This document shows, in pieces, positions 43,047-51,727 of a stretch of 64,000 nucleotides of DNA. This DNA is from Gemmatimonadaceae bacterium. GTDB lineage: Bacteria; Gemmatimonadota; Gemmatimonadetes; Gemmatimonadales; Gemmatimonadaceae. The notes under the pieces are model-generated. The model saw nothing but the letters and a program-made list of their open reading frames with translations, made no database searches and had not been told where the DNA came from. Location: positions 1 through 64,000 of the forward strand of contig WYBP01000022.1 in assembly GCA_011525845.1 (NCBI GenBank). Reading direction: 5' to 3'. Each line of letters starts with the position of its first letter. Position 1 is the stretch's first letter. Made by a program: the position numbers and the translations under genes.

Positions 43047-43068
43047 GCGCCCGCGCCATCGAGCGCGG
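43047..43068 (+). terminator. GC hairpin between small protein and cusC-like gene
   Basis: GCCCGCGC-CATCGA-GCGCGGGC, perfect 8-bp arms, 9 bp after the stop, no T-tract. Same position as the hairpin at 33940 in the other RND operon, so a partial terminator or attenuator is plausible. Confidence 0.45.
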
Positions 43069-43183
43069 GCTGCTCGCCCGAGCGGCCCGCACCCCGCGCG
43101 CCGCCTCACCGCGACCTGATCACGCACCGCCGCGCACCCTGGCGCGTCGCTGCGCGACCTCCCGCTCCGCTCCAGGTGGTTCC

Positions 43184-44461
43184 GTGCCGATCCCGCGTTC
43201 CTCGCTCACGATCGTACTCGGCCTGCTCCTCGCCGCGCGATCGCCCGTCGCCCAAGTGCCTTCCGCGCCAGACACGCTCACCCTCGACGCACTCTATGAA
43301 CAGGTGAGGCGCACCAATCCCTCGCTCCCGGCGGCTGATGCCAGCGCCCGGGCGGTCCGAGCGCGCGCGGCGAGTGCCGGAGTCCTCGCCGATCCGCAGC
43401 TCCAGGTCGGGTGGATGAACTACATGCTCCCCTCGCTCGCCCCCATGCCGACCCTCGGCATGACGCAGCTGCAGGTGATGCAGATGATCCCCGTAGCGGG
43501 TCAACTCGGCATCGCACGCGACGTGGCCGACGCGAAGGCCTCGGCGATGGGTTCGCGCGCGGATGCCGCGTGGTGGGAGGTCCGGATGCGCGCAGCGGAA
43601 CTCTTCCACATGCTCTACCAGACCGAGGGGAGGCTCGGCGTGATGCGCGAGACGCTGCAGCTCCTCGCCGACATCCGCCGCTCCGCCGAGGCGATGTACC
43701 GGGTGGGGGACGGCCGACAGACCGACGTGCTGCGCGCCCAGGTGGAGATCGCGCGCATGGCGGAGGACACGCTCACGATGCACGCCGAGGCGGAGGGCAT
43801 CCGCGCCCGGCTGAACGCGCTGCTCGACCGACATCCCGATTCCCCGGTCGGCGCGCCGCGACTCGTGGCGGTCCCGCACGGCCCACCGACGGTGGAGCGG
43901 CTCGTGGCGCGGGCCGCGGAGTCGCGACCGATGATCGCGGCGGCCGCCGCGGAGACGGAGGCGGCGGAGCGCATGAGCGTGCTGGCGCGTCGGGAGCTCT
44001 ATCCCGACCTGCAGCTCGGCGTCCAGTTCGGCCAACGCGAAGGGGAGCGGATGGGGAGCCTGATGATCGGCGCGAGCCTCCCGCTCTTCGCGCGCCGACG
44101 GCAGTACCGCGAACGGGAGGCGGCCGACGCGATGCGCGCGATGGCCGCGGCGGAGGAGACGATGGTGCGCGCCGAGACCTTCGGCGCGATCGGCGTGGCG
44201 CGCGCCGAGCTCGAGCGCGCCCGACGTCTCCAACTTCTCTATCGCACGACGATCCTCCCGCAGGCGGAGGCGACGGTCGCCTCGGCGCGCGCTGCGTATC
44301 GCGGGGGACAAGTGGACTTCATGACGCTCCTCGAGAGCCAGATGGCGGTGAACGCCTTCCGCCAGGAACTCCTCACGCTGCAGGCGGACGAAGGGCGCGC
44401 CTGGGCGGAGCTCGAGATGCTCGTCGGGACCGAACTCACACGCGAGGGATCCACGCCATGA
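43184..44461 (+). CDS. cusC: TolC-family outer membrane efflux protein (CusC-like)
   Basis: A 425-residue outer-membrane factor with a signal peptide (to about residue 24). A Met-rich stretch near the N-terminus (GWMNYMLPSLAPMPTLGMTQ, LQVMQMIPVAG) is characteristic of copper-associated members. Two helical repeats follow, with the second-repeat motif YRGGQVDFMTLLESQMAVNA. GTG start at 43184 behind AGGTGG. It is overlapped by the adaptor start (ATGA). Gene symbol is by role and context. Confidence 0.85.
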   Translation: MPIPRSSLTIVLGLLLAARSPVAQVPSAPDTLTLDALYEQVRRTNPSLPAADASARAVRARAASAGVLADPQLQVGWMNYMLPSLAPMPTLGMTQLQVMQMIPVAGQLGIARDVADAKASAMGSRADAAWWEVRMRAAELFHMLYQTEGRLGVMRETLQLLADIRRSAEAMYRVGDGRQTDVLRAQVEIARMAEDTLTMHAEAEGIRARLNALLDRHPDSPVGAPRLVAVPHGPPTVERLVARAAESRPMIAAAAAETEAAERMSVLARRELYPDLQLGVQFGQREGERMGSLMIGASLPLFARRRQYREREAADAMRAMAAAEETMVRAETFGAIGVARAELERARRLQLLYRTTILPQAEATVASARAAYRGGQVDFMTLLESQMAVNAFRQELLTLQADEGRAWAELEMLVGTELTREGSTP

Positions 44462-45732
44462 GCGCACCATACGATTCACCGACGAGCGGATCGACGGGGT
44501 CAGGGGACGCCGTCGCCGTCTTCGGGCCACCGCGCTCACGACGCCACCGGGTGATGCTCGCCGGAGCGGCCGTGCTCGTGGTGGGTGGCGCCGCAGCTGC
44601 GGCGTACCTCCTCTCCCGCGGGCCGGCCCCTGCGGCGGAGGCGATGGCCGAACACGACCATGGGGCCGTCGCCGCCGCTGGCGGGGCACCGACACCGGTC
44701 GTGATGAGCGCCGCACAGGCGTCCCGCATCGGCGTCACCTATGCCACGGTCCGACGCGCGCCGCTTTCCAGGGAGATTCGTGCAGTCGGACTCGTCGCCG
44801 CCGACGAGGCACGGGTGCAGGAACTCTCACTCAAGGTGGATGGGTGGGTGGAGCGCCTCGCGGTGAACACCACGGGGCAGTACGTGGCTCGCGGCGCACC
44901 ACTCCTGGCCCTGTACTCCCCGATGCTCGTCGCGGCGCAGGAGGACCTGCTCGTGGCGAAGCGTCTTTCCGACCAGCTCGCTGGCGCCGGCGAGGTGGAG
45001 CGGGTGAACGCGCAGGAGCTCCTCGCATCGGCTCGGGCGCGCCTCGCCTACTGGGACGTCCCCGACGAGGAGATCGCGGCGATCGAGGCGGAGGGCCGTA
45101 CGCGACGCGCCGTCACCTTCCCGTCGCGGGGCACCGGGCGGGTCCTCGAGAAACGAGTGGTCGAGGGCCAGCGCGTGATGGCCGGTGAACCCTTGTTCCG
45201 GATCGCCGACCTCAGCGCCGTCTGGGTGGAGGCGGAGATCTTCGCGCGGGACATGTCCTCGGTGCGCGTGGGGCAGGGAGTGAGCGTGGAGTTCGAGACG
45301 CTTCCCGGCGCACGTCGGCGCGCCTTGGTCACCTTCATCCAGCCGACGATGGATGTGCAGTCGCGGACCGTTCGGGTGCGCGCTGAACTCCGGAACGCGG
45401 ATGGCGCGTTGCGTCCCGGGATGTACGCCACCCTGCGCTTCACCGTGACCACCGGGGCGGCCACGCTGAGCGTGCCGCGCTCGGCGGTGCTCGCCACCGG
45501 CGAGCGCGCGCTCGTCTTCGTGCGCGATGCCGACGGCTCGCTCTCCCCGCGCGACGTGCGCCTTGGAGAGCGGACCGACGACCGCGTCGAGATCGTGCAG
45601 GGCCTCGCCGACGGCGACGTCGTGGTCTCCTCCGCGACCTTTCTTGTGGACGCGGAGTCCAGCCTGCGTTCGCTCGCCGGGGGATCGGGTGATATGGCAG
45701 GGATGCCGGGCATGAAGATGGAGCAGCCATGA
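44458..45732 (+). CDS. cusB: RND periplasmic adaptor (CusB-like)
   Basis: A 424-residue membrane-fusion protein anchored by one N-terminal transmembrane helix (VMLAGAAVLVVGGAAAAAYL, about residues 29-50). A His-containing linker (AEHDHGAVAAAGG) precedes the CusB-type beta-barrel and helical hairpin (YSPMLVAAQEDLLVAKRLSD). The C-terminus ends in a Met-rich tail, MAGMPGMKMEQP, a plausible Cu(I)/Ag(I) site. CusB in E. coli binds copper and delivers it to CusA. It lies 10 bp before the pump gene. Confidence 0.9.
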   Translation: MSAPYDSPTSGSTGSGDAVAVFGPPRSRRHRVMLAGAAVLVVGGAAAAAYLLSRGPAPAAEAMAEHDHGAVAAAGGAPTPVVMSAAQASRIGVTYATVRRAPLSREIRAVGLVAADEARVQELSLKVDGWVERLAVNTTGQYVARGAPLLALYSPMLVAAQEDLLVAKRLSDQLAGAGEVERVNAQELLASARARLAYWDVPDEEIAAIEAEGRTRRAVTFPSRGTGRVLEKRVVEGQRVMAGEPLFRIADLSAVWVEAEIFARDMSSVRVGQGVSVEFETLPGARRRALVTFIQPTMDVQSRTVRVRAELRNADGALRPGMYATLRFTVTTGAATLSVPRSAVLATGERALVFVRDADGSLSPRDVRLGERTDDRVEIVQGLADGDVVVSSATFLVDAESSLRSLAGGSGDMAGMPGMKMEQP

Positions 45733-45742
45733 GGATCCCGTC

Positions 45743-48700
45743 ATGCTGAAGCGACTGATCGCCGCGTCCGTGGCGAACCCCCTCCTCGTTCTCCTCGGCA
45801 CCATCGCCGTGGTCCTCGGGGGACTCTGGTCCATCGGCCGCACGCCGCTCGAGGCGCTGCCGGACCTCTCCGATGTGCAGGTGATCGTGCAGGCGGAGTA
45901 TGGCGAACAGGCGCCTCGGATCGTCGAGGACCAGGTCACCTATCCGATCGCGGCGGAGATGCTGAAGGTGCCGGGCGCGACGACCGTGCGCGGCTACTCG
46001 TTCTTCGGCGTCTCGTTCGTCTATGTGATCTTCGAGGATGGCACGGATCTCTACTGGGCGCGCAGTCGCGTGCTCGAGTACCTGAGTGGGATCGCCGGGA
46101 AGCTGCCCGCGAACGTCGCGCCCACGCTCGGCCCCGACGCGACCGGCTTGGGGTGGGTGTACCAGTACGCGCTGGAGGACACCACGGGCCGTCTGAGCCT
46201 GTCCGACCTGCGCGGTGTGCAGGACTGGTACCTGCGTTACGCGCTGACGGCGGTGCCCGGGGTCTCCGAAGTAGCCTCCATCGGAGGCTACGAGAAGCAG
46301 TACCAGGTCGATCTCGACCCCAGTCGCCTGCTCGCGTATGGCCTCTCGGTGCCGCAGGTGATGAGCGCCGTGCAGTCCGCGAACGCGGACGTGGGAGCGA
46401 TGGTGATGGAGCTCACTGAGCGCGAGCACATGGTGCGCGGGCTCGGCTACTTCCAGTCGATCGCCGACATCGAGAACGTGGTCGTGTCGAGCACGGCCGG
46501 AGGCACGCCCGTCCGCGTGGCCGAGCTCGGCACGGTCGCAATCGGTCCGGGAGTCCGGCGCGGGATCGCGGAACTCGACGGTCGCGGGGAGGCCGTCGGC
46601 GGGATCGTCGTGATGCGGTTCGGCGAGAACGCACGCACGACCATCCAGCGGGTGAAGGAGAAGCTCGCCGAGGTGCAGCCGGGGCTGCCGGCAGGGGTGG
46701 TCGTGCGGCCCGTGTACGACCGTTCCGACCTGATCGACCGCGCGATCAGCAATCTCCGGGTGAAGCTGATCGAGGAGAGCCTCATCGTGGCGCTGGTCTG
46801 CCTGGTCTTCCTCTTCCACGTGCGGTCGGCGCTGGTGGCGATCCTCACGCTGCCCGTCGGCATCCTGATGGCGTTCATCGCGATGCGCGGCTCCGCCGTC
46901 AGTGCGGACATCATGTCGCTGGGCGGGATCGCCATCGCGATCGGGGCGATGATCGACGCCGCGATCGTGATGATCGAGAACGTGCACAAGCACTTCGAGC
47001 ATGAGGCGGTGCGCCGGGGCCTCGATCCGGATTCGGCGTACGTGGACACGGCCCGGTTCCCGAGGGCGGACCGCCTGCGGATCGTGATCGAGGCGGCGCG
47101 CGAAGTGGGGCCGGCGCTCTTCTTCTCCCTGCTGATCATCACCGTCTCATTCCTGCCGGTGTTCGGGCTCACGGGTCAGGAAGGGCGGCTCTTCCGTCCC
47201 CTGGCGTTCACCAAGACCTTCGCGATGGCATCGGCGGCGCTGCTCGCGGTCACGCTCGTGCCAGTGGCGACCGCGCTGCTCGTGCGCGGTCGCATCCGGC
47301 GGGAGCGTGCGAATCCGGTGAACCGCGCGCTCATTGCGGGCTACGCGCCCATGATCCGCGGTGTGCTGCGGAACCGTGGGGCCGTGATCGTGGCGGCCAT
47401 CGCGCTCCTCGTGCTGACCTGGATCCCCTGGTCACGACTCGGCAGTGAGTTCATGCCGCGGCTCGATGAGGGGACGATCCTCTTCATGCCCACCACTGTG
47501 CCGGGACTGAGCGTGGCGGGGGCGCGGCGCATCCTGCAGGTGCAGGATTCCGTGCTCAAGTCCTTCCCCGAGGTATCGAGCGTCTGGGGGAAGTCAGGGC
47601 GAGCAGGGACCGCGACCGATCCGGCGGGGTTCGACATGATCGAGACCACGATCACGCTGCGTCCGGAAGCCGAGTGGCGCCCGGGCGTCACGAACGCGGC
47701 GCTGATCGCGCAAATGGACTCCGCGGTGCGCATGGCGGGCGTGACGAACGCGTGGACGATGCCGATCCGCGGCCGGATCGACATGCTCGCGACCGGGATC
47801 CGCACGCCGGTGGGGATCAAGATCTTCGGAGCCGACCTCTCCGTGCTCGAACGGCTCGGGCAGGAGATCGAGCGCTCGGTTCGGATGGTCCCGGGCACGC
47901 GCAGCGTCTTCGCCGAACGGGCGCAGTCCGGGTTCTATCTGGATATCGACATCGACCGAGAGGCGGCCGCACGCTACGGCGTGAACGTCGGCGACGTGCA
48001 GACCGTGATCTCGTCCGCGGTGGGCGGGATGACCGTGACCGAGTTCGTCGAGGGTCGCGAGCGGTACGCGGTGCGGCTGCGCTACCCGCCGGAGCTCCGG
48101 GACTCTCCCGAGCGGCTCGCCGCCGTGCTCATTCCCGTGCGGAACGCGGGGGACGCATCGGCCGGTAGCGCGACGGGCATGGGGGCGATGGGGAGTGCGT
48201 CATCCGCCAGCCGGACTTCCCCGGCGCAGGTACCGCTCGGGCAGCTCGCTACCATTCGACGCGTTGCCGGACCGATGGTCGTCCGCACCGAGGACGCGAT
48301 GCCGACGGCGTGGGTGTACGTGGACGTCGAGGGGCGCGATATCGGCAGCTACGTCGCCGACGCGCAGGCCATGGTCGAGGCAGAGGTGGTGATGCCGGCG
48401 GGCTACCGTCTCATCTGGAGTGGCCAGTTCGAGTACATGGAACGCGCGCGCCGAACGATGCAGGTGGTGATCCCCGCCACGCTGCTCGTCATCTTCCTCC
48501 TGCTGTACCTGAACTTCCGTTCGGTGGGCGAGTCCGTGCTCGTGATGCTCTCGCTCCCCTTCGCCCTCGTGGGTGGGGTCTGGCTCGTCTGGTGGCTCGG
48601 CTACGCCTGGTCGGTGGCGGTCGCGATCGGATTCATCGCGCTCGCGGGGGTGGCGGCGGAGACGGGGGTGATCATGCTGATCTACCTCGACCATGCCTGG

Positions 48701-49042
48701 GAGGAGATCCGGCGTGTGCGAAGTGCCGCCGGAGAGCCGGTCACCGCCCGCGATCTCTACGACGCCATCATGGAAGGGGCGGTGGGCCGCGTGCGGCCGA
48801 AGCTCATGACGGTGATCGCCATCATGGCGGGACTGCTCCCCATCCTCTGGGGGCAGGGGACTGGCGCGAGTGTCATGAAACGGATCGCGGCGCCGATGGT
48901 GGGGGGGATGATCTCCAGCACGGTGCTCACGCTGCTCGTGATCCCGGCGGTGTACGCACTCTGGAAGGAGCGCGGAATTGGGAAAGGGCCGCCCGAACGG
49001 GCGGCCCTCTCCCATCTCCCATCTGCCCCTAGGGAAGCCTGA
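45743..49042 (+). CDS. cusA: Copper/silver RND efflux pump (CusA-like)
   Basis: A 1099-residue inner-membrane RND transporter. TM4 holds the monovalent HME4 signature AIGAMIDAAIVMIENVHK (D405), as in CusA, unlike the divalent-type pump at 36577. Met pairs typical of the Cu(I)/Ag(I) path occur in the porter domain (GAMVMELTEREHM). The recognisable family C-terminus ends near VYALWKERG; the last 20 or so residues (KGPPERAALSHLPSAPREA) are translated from a GC hairpin and its flank (48985-49008), suggesting loss of the original stop. The gene end overlaps the convergent PQQ dehydrogenase by 14 bp. Confidence 0.92.
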   Translation: MLKRLIAASVANPLLVLLGTIAVVLGGLWSIGRTPLEALPDLSDVQVIVQAEYGEQAPRIVEDQVTYPIAAEMLKVPGATTVRGYSFFGVSFVYVIFEDGTDLYWARSRVLEYLSGIAGKLPANVAPTLGPDATGLGWVYQYALEDTTGRLSLSDLRGVQDWYLRYALTAVPGVSEVASIGGYEKQYQVDLDPSRLLAYGLSVPQVMSAVQSANADVGAMVMELTEREHMVRGLGYFQSIADIENVVVSSTAGGTPVRVAELGTVAIGPGVRRGIAELDGRGEAVGGIVVMRFGENARTTIQRVKEKLAEVQPGLPAGVVVRPVYDRSDLIDRAISNLRVKLIEESLIVALVCLVFLFHVRSALVAILTLPVGILMAFIAMRGSAVSADIMSLGGIAIAIGAMIDAAIVMIENVHKHFEHEAVRRGLDPDSAYVDTARFPRADRLRIVIEAAREVGPALFFSLLIITVSFLPVFGLTGQEGRLFRPLAFTKTFAMASAALLAVTLVPVATALLVRGRIRRERANPVNRALIAGYAPMIRGVLRNRGAVIVAAIALLVLTWIPWSRLGSEFMPRLDEGTILFMPTTVPGLSVAGARRILQVQDSVLKSFPEVSSVWGKSGRAGTATDPAGFDMIETTITLRPEAEWRPGVTNAALIAQMDSAVRMAGVTNAWTMPIRGRIDMLATGIRTPVGIKIFGADLSVLERLGQEIERSVRMVPGTRSVFAERAQSGFYLDIDIDREAAARYGVNVGDVQTVISSAVGGMTVTEFVEGRERYAVRLRYPPELRDSPERLAAVLIPVRNAGDASAGSATGMGAMGSASSASRTSPAQVPLGQLATIRRVAGPMVVRTEDAMPTAWVYVDVEGRDIGSYVADAQAMVEAEVVMPAGYRLIWSGQFEYMERARRTMQVVIPATLLVIFLLLYLNFRSVGESVLVMLSLPFALVGGVWLVWWLGYAWSVAVAIGFIALAGVAAETGVIMLIYLDHAWEEIRRVRSAAGEPVTARDLYDAIMEGAVGRVRPKLMTVIAIMAGLLPILWGQGTGASVMKRIAAPMVGGMISSTVLTLLVIPAVYALWKERGIGKGPPERAALSHLPSAPREA
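48985..49008. terminator. Terminator-like hairpin inside the 3' end of the cusA frame
   Basis: AGGGCCGCCCG-AA-CGGGCGGCCCT, perfect 11-bp arms, extendable by GGGA/TCCC across one mismatch, followed by CTCCCATCTCCC. It lies between two convergent genes and could serve both. It is unusual in lying within the reading frame of cusA. Confidence 0.7.
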
Positions 49043-51242
49043 GCGCCACCAGCGACGGCGACGATCCCGCCCCCGTCGCGAACACGATGTACTGCTTCCC
49101 CTTGTGCATGAAGGTCATCGGCACCGCCGTCGTCTTCGACGGGATCTCCAGCTTCCCGACCTCCTTCCCCGTCGCCTTGTCCACCGCGAAGAGCGTCGGC
49201 GGGGCGCCCGGCAGTCCGCCGCTGCGGCCGGTGCCATAGATCACCAGCGTCTTGGTGGTGATGACCTGCGGCTGCTGCCCGCCGGCAGGGCGGGGCGGGA
49301 GCGTGACACCCGCGAAGAGGGGGTCGTTGCTCGTCACCGGGATGAAGCCGGCGTTCGGGATCCACCACTTCTTGTCACCGCTGTTCATGTCGTACGCGGT
49401 GATCCCGCCGAGTTCCTTCGGCTTGAGGATCGAGACGCCGTGGAGCATCGAGGCGTTCCCGCGACCGGAGAATCCGTCGCCCTGGGCGCGCTGCGGTGGG
49501 GTGTACCCCGGAGGCGGCTGGAGCGCGCCGAGGAGCCCGCAGTTGTCGCGCGGCGAGCTGTAGCGGAACTCGCTGCAGGGATCCTTCTGCAGCGTGATCG
49601 TGGAGAGGCCCGTGATCGAGCCGACGTACATCATCCCCGTCTCGGGATCGACCGACGCACCGCCGTCGATGTTCACGCCTCCCGAGGCGCCGGGGGCGTA
49701 CCAGGAGCACTTGAGGCCGGTGGGGCTCTTCCCGTCGCTCGTGACCGCGGGGATGTAGTACGGCCCCATGCGGCACATCTTCGCCAGCTTCATCGCCGAG
49801 TCGCGGATGGCCGGCGTGTAGTCGATGATGTCGCTCTCGAGCAGCCCCTGCTGCGAGTAGGGCGCCGGCTTGCTCGGGATCGGCTGGGTCTTCGCCGTCT
49901 TCTCGCCGGGCACGTCACTCTGGAGCACCGGCGTCTCGACGATCGGCCAGATCGGCTCGCCCGTCGCGCGGTCGAAGGTGTAGATCCATCCCTGCTTGGT
50001 GGTCTGCGCGATCGCCCGGCGCCGACGGCCGTCGACGGTGATGTCGATCAGGTTCGGTGCCATCGGCGTGTCGTAGTCCCAGATGTCGTGGTGCACCATC
50101 TGGAAGTGCCACTTCCGCTGCCCGGTCTTCACGTCGAGCGCGACGAGACTGTTGCCGAAGAGGTTGTCGCCGGGCCGGTGCCCGCCGTACTCGTCCATCA
50201 GCGGCATCCCGACCGGGATGTAGACGAGCCCGAGCTCGGGATCCGCCGAGTAGGTGGCCCACGCGTCGTTCTTCCCCACGCCCTCGGTGCCGATCTTCGA
50301 GCCGTTCTCCCACGTCTCCGCGCCGAACTCGCCGGGCTGCGGCACGAGGTTGAACTTCCAGAGCTGCCGGCCCGTCTTGAGGTCGAACCCGCGGATGAAG
50401 CCCGGGATGTTGCGCACGCGGATCGGGTAGTAGCCGTGGATCGACGAGTTGCCCACCACGATCACGTCACCGACGATGATGGCGGGCGAACTCGCAGCGA
50501 TCTGCCCGTTCACCGGATCGATCCCGACGGTGCCGTCGGCGCCGATCTTCTTCACGGGGTCCCAGGTCTCGCCGGGCCGCGCGCGGCGCGCCGGCGCGGC
50601 GTCGGAGATGATCAGCGAGCCCGAGTCATCCACCGCCAATGGGACGAGCGGATAACCGAGGCCGTCCATCAGGTCGACCACGCCGTTCCTGCCGAACTTC
50701 GGGTCGGGGAGGCCCGTCTTCGCGTCGAGCGAGACCATGTGGTAGCCGGGGGTCACGACGATGAGCCGCTCCTCCCGTCCGTCCGTCCAGTACGAGGGCC
50801 CGCGTCCGGCGAACTGGCGTGGCGCCTTCTGCCAGCGGATCCCTTCCTCGAGCCGGTACATCCAGAGCGTCTCCCCGGTCTCGGGGTCGATCGCCATCGC
50901 CGAGCGGCGCGTGGTCGCGACGGTGAAGAGCCGGCCGTTCGCATACAGCGGCGTCGTGCGGTAGTACTCGTCGGGGCCGAAGGTGCCCGCGTTCCACTGC
51001 CACGCGACCTGGAGCTTGGAGAAGTTCGAGGCGTCGATCTGGTCGAGCGGGGAGTACCGGGTGCTGTGGGCATCGGCACCCCAGTAGCGCCACTCGCCGG
51101 GCACGTTGCCGCGCACGTTCGGCGTCATGACGGGCGTGGTGCCGCCCGGAGCGCTGGCGGGACGGGCGACCTGCGCCTCGACACCCGCCGGCAGGAGCCA
51201 GGCGGCGATGGCGAGGGTGCTCAGGAGGATTCGCGAGGTCAT
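49029..51242 (-). CDS. Periplasmic PQQ-dependent dehydrogenase (quinoprotein)
   Basis: A 737-residue protein with a signal peptide (to about residue 23, ending AGVEA). It is an eight-bladed PQQ propeller: EWRYWGADAHSTRYSPLDQI near the N-terminus is typical of glucose/polyol quinoproteins, with blades such as LVALDVKTGQRKWHFQMVHH and HDIWDYDTPMAPNLIDI. The C-terminal FMHKGKQYIVFATGAG closes the propeller. It oxidises an alcohol or sugar and passes electrons to the cytochrome c encoded immediately upstream (ATGA overlap at 51239-51242). PQQ biosynthesis genes are not in the window. Confidence 0.88.
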   Translation of the reverse strand: MTSRILLSTLAIAAWLLPAGVEAQVARPASAPGGTTPVMTPNVRGNVPGEWRYWGADAHSTRYSPLDQIDASNFSKLQVAWQWNAGTFGPDEYYRTTPLYANGRLFTVATTRRSAMAIDPETGETLWMYRLEEGIRWQKAPRQFAGRGPSYWTDGREERLIVVTPGYHMVSLDAKTGLPDPKFGRNGVVDLMDGLGYPLVPLAVDDSGSLIISDAAPARRARPGETWDPVKKIGADGTVGIDPVNGQIAASSPAIIVGDVIVVGNSSIHGYYPIRVRNIPGFIRGFDLKTGRQLWKFNLVPQPGEFGAETWENGSKIGTEGVGKNDAWATYSADPELGLVYIPVGMPLMDEYGGHRPGDNLFGNSLVALDVKTGQRKWHFQMVHHDIWDYDTPMAPNLIDITVDGRRRRAIAQTTKQGWIYTFDRATGEPIWPIVETPVLQSDVPGEKTAKTQPIPSKPAPYSQQGLLESDIIDYTPAIRDSAMKLAKMCRMGPYYIPAVTSDGKSPTGLKCSWYAPGASGGVNIDGGASVDPETGMMYVGSITGLSTITLQKDPCSEFRYSSPRDNCGLLGALQPPPGYTPPQRAQGDGFSGRGNASMLHGVSILKPKELGGITAYDMNSGDKKWWIPNAGFIPVTSNDPLFAGVTLPPRPAGGQQPQVITTKTLVIYGTGRSGGLPGAPPTLFAVDKATGKEVGKLEIPSKTTAVPMTFMHKGKQYIVFATGAGSSPSLVALRLP

Positions 51243-51718
51243 CGGCGGGGATCCGGGTGGGAGGGAGCCTTCGTGGGCGGAATGGAGTCGATCCTGATAC
51301 GGTGCAACGCCGCGGAGTCCGCGGCCAGTGGCTTGGAACCCGTGGGCATGCCGTTGATGCGCATGAGGTACGCCACCAGCAGGGCGTACTCCTCGTCGCT
51401 CAGCGATCCGGGGTCGGCCTTCGGCATCTCTCGCCGGAGGTACCCGAAGAGGTCCCCCAGCGTCTGCCCGAACCATCTGTTGCGGAACGGCGGGCCCGCG
51501 TGGACGGTCGGGGTGTGGCAGGACTGGCAGAGCCCCGCGAAGACGTCCTTCCCCTGGTTCGCCTGCGTGAGGGTGTAGACGCCGTCCTGGGTGGAGCGCT
51601 GCGCCGGTTGCGCCTCGCCAGGACGCGCGTACAGCAGCGCGAGCGACGCGACCGCCGCGGCCACGCAGGCCGCGACGAGTGCGCGAGGGGATCGAACGGC
51701 GGTGCGGGAGCGATTCAT
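51239..51718 (-). CDS. c-type cytochrome, partner of the quinoprotein
   Basis: A 159-residue monohaem cytochrome with an N-terminal signal/anchor (residues 10-36) and haem motif CQSCH. The probable axial Met lies in RREMPKADPGSLSD or YLMRINGMPTG. The latter also occurs in the cytochrome at 10194, suggesting a lineage-specific subfamily. It should accept electrons from the PQQ dehydrogenase, to which it is translationally coupled. It starts 9 bp after the HupE/UreJ gene. Confidence 0.88.
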   Translation of the reverse strand: MNRSRTAVRSPRALVAACVAAAVASLALLYARPGEAQPAQRSTQDGVYTLTQANQGKDVFAGLCQSCHTPTVHAGPPFRNRWFGQTLGDLFGYLRREMPKADPGSLSDEEYALLVAYLMRINGMPTGSKPLAADSAALHRIRIDSIPPTKAPSHPDPRR

Positions 51719-51727
51719 CGGTCTCGG

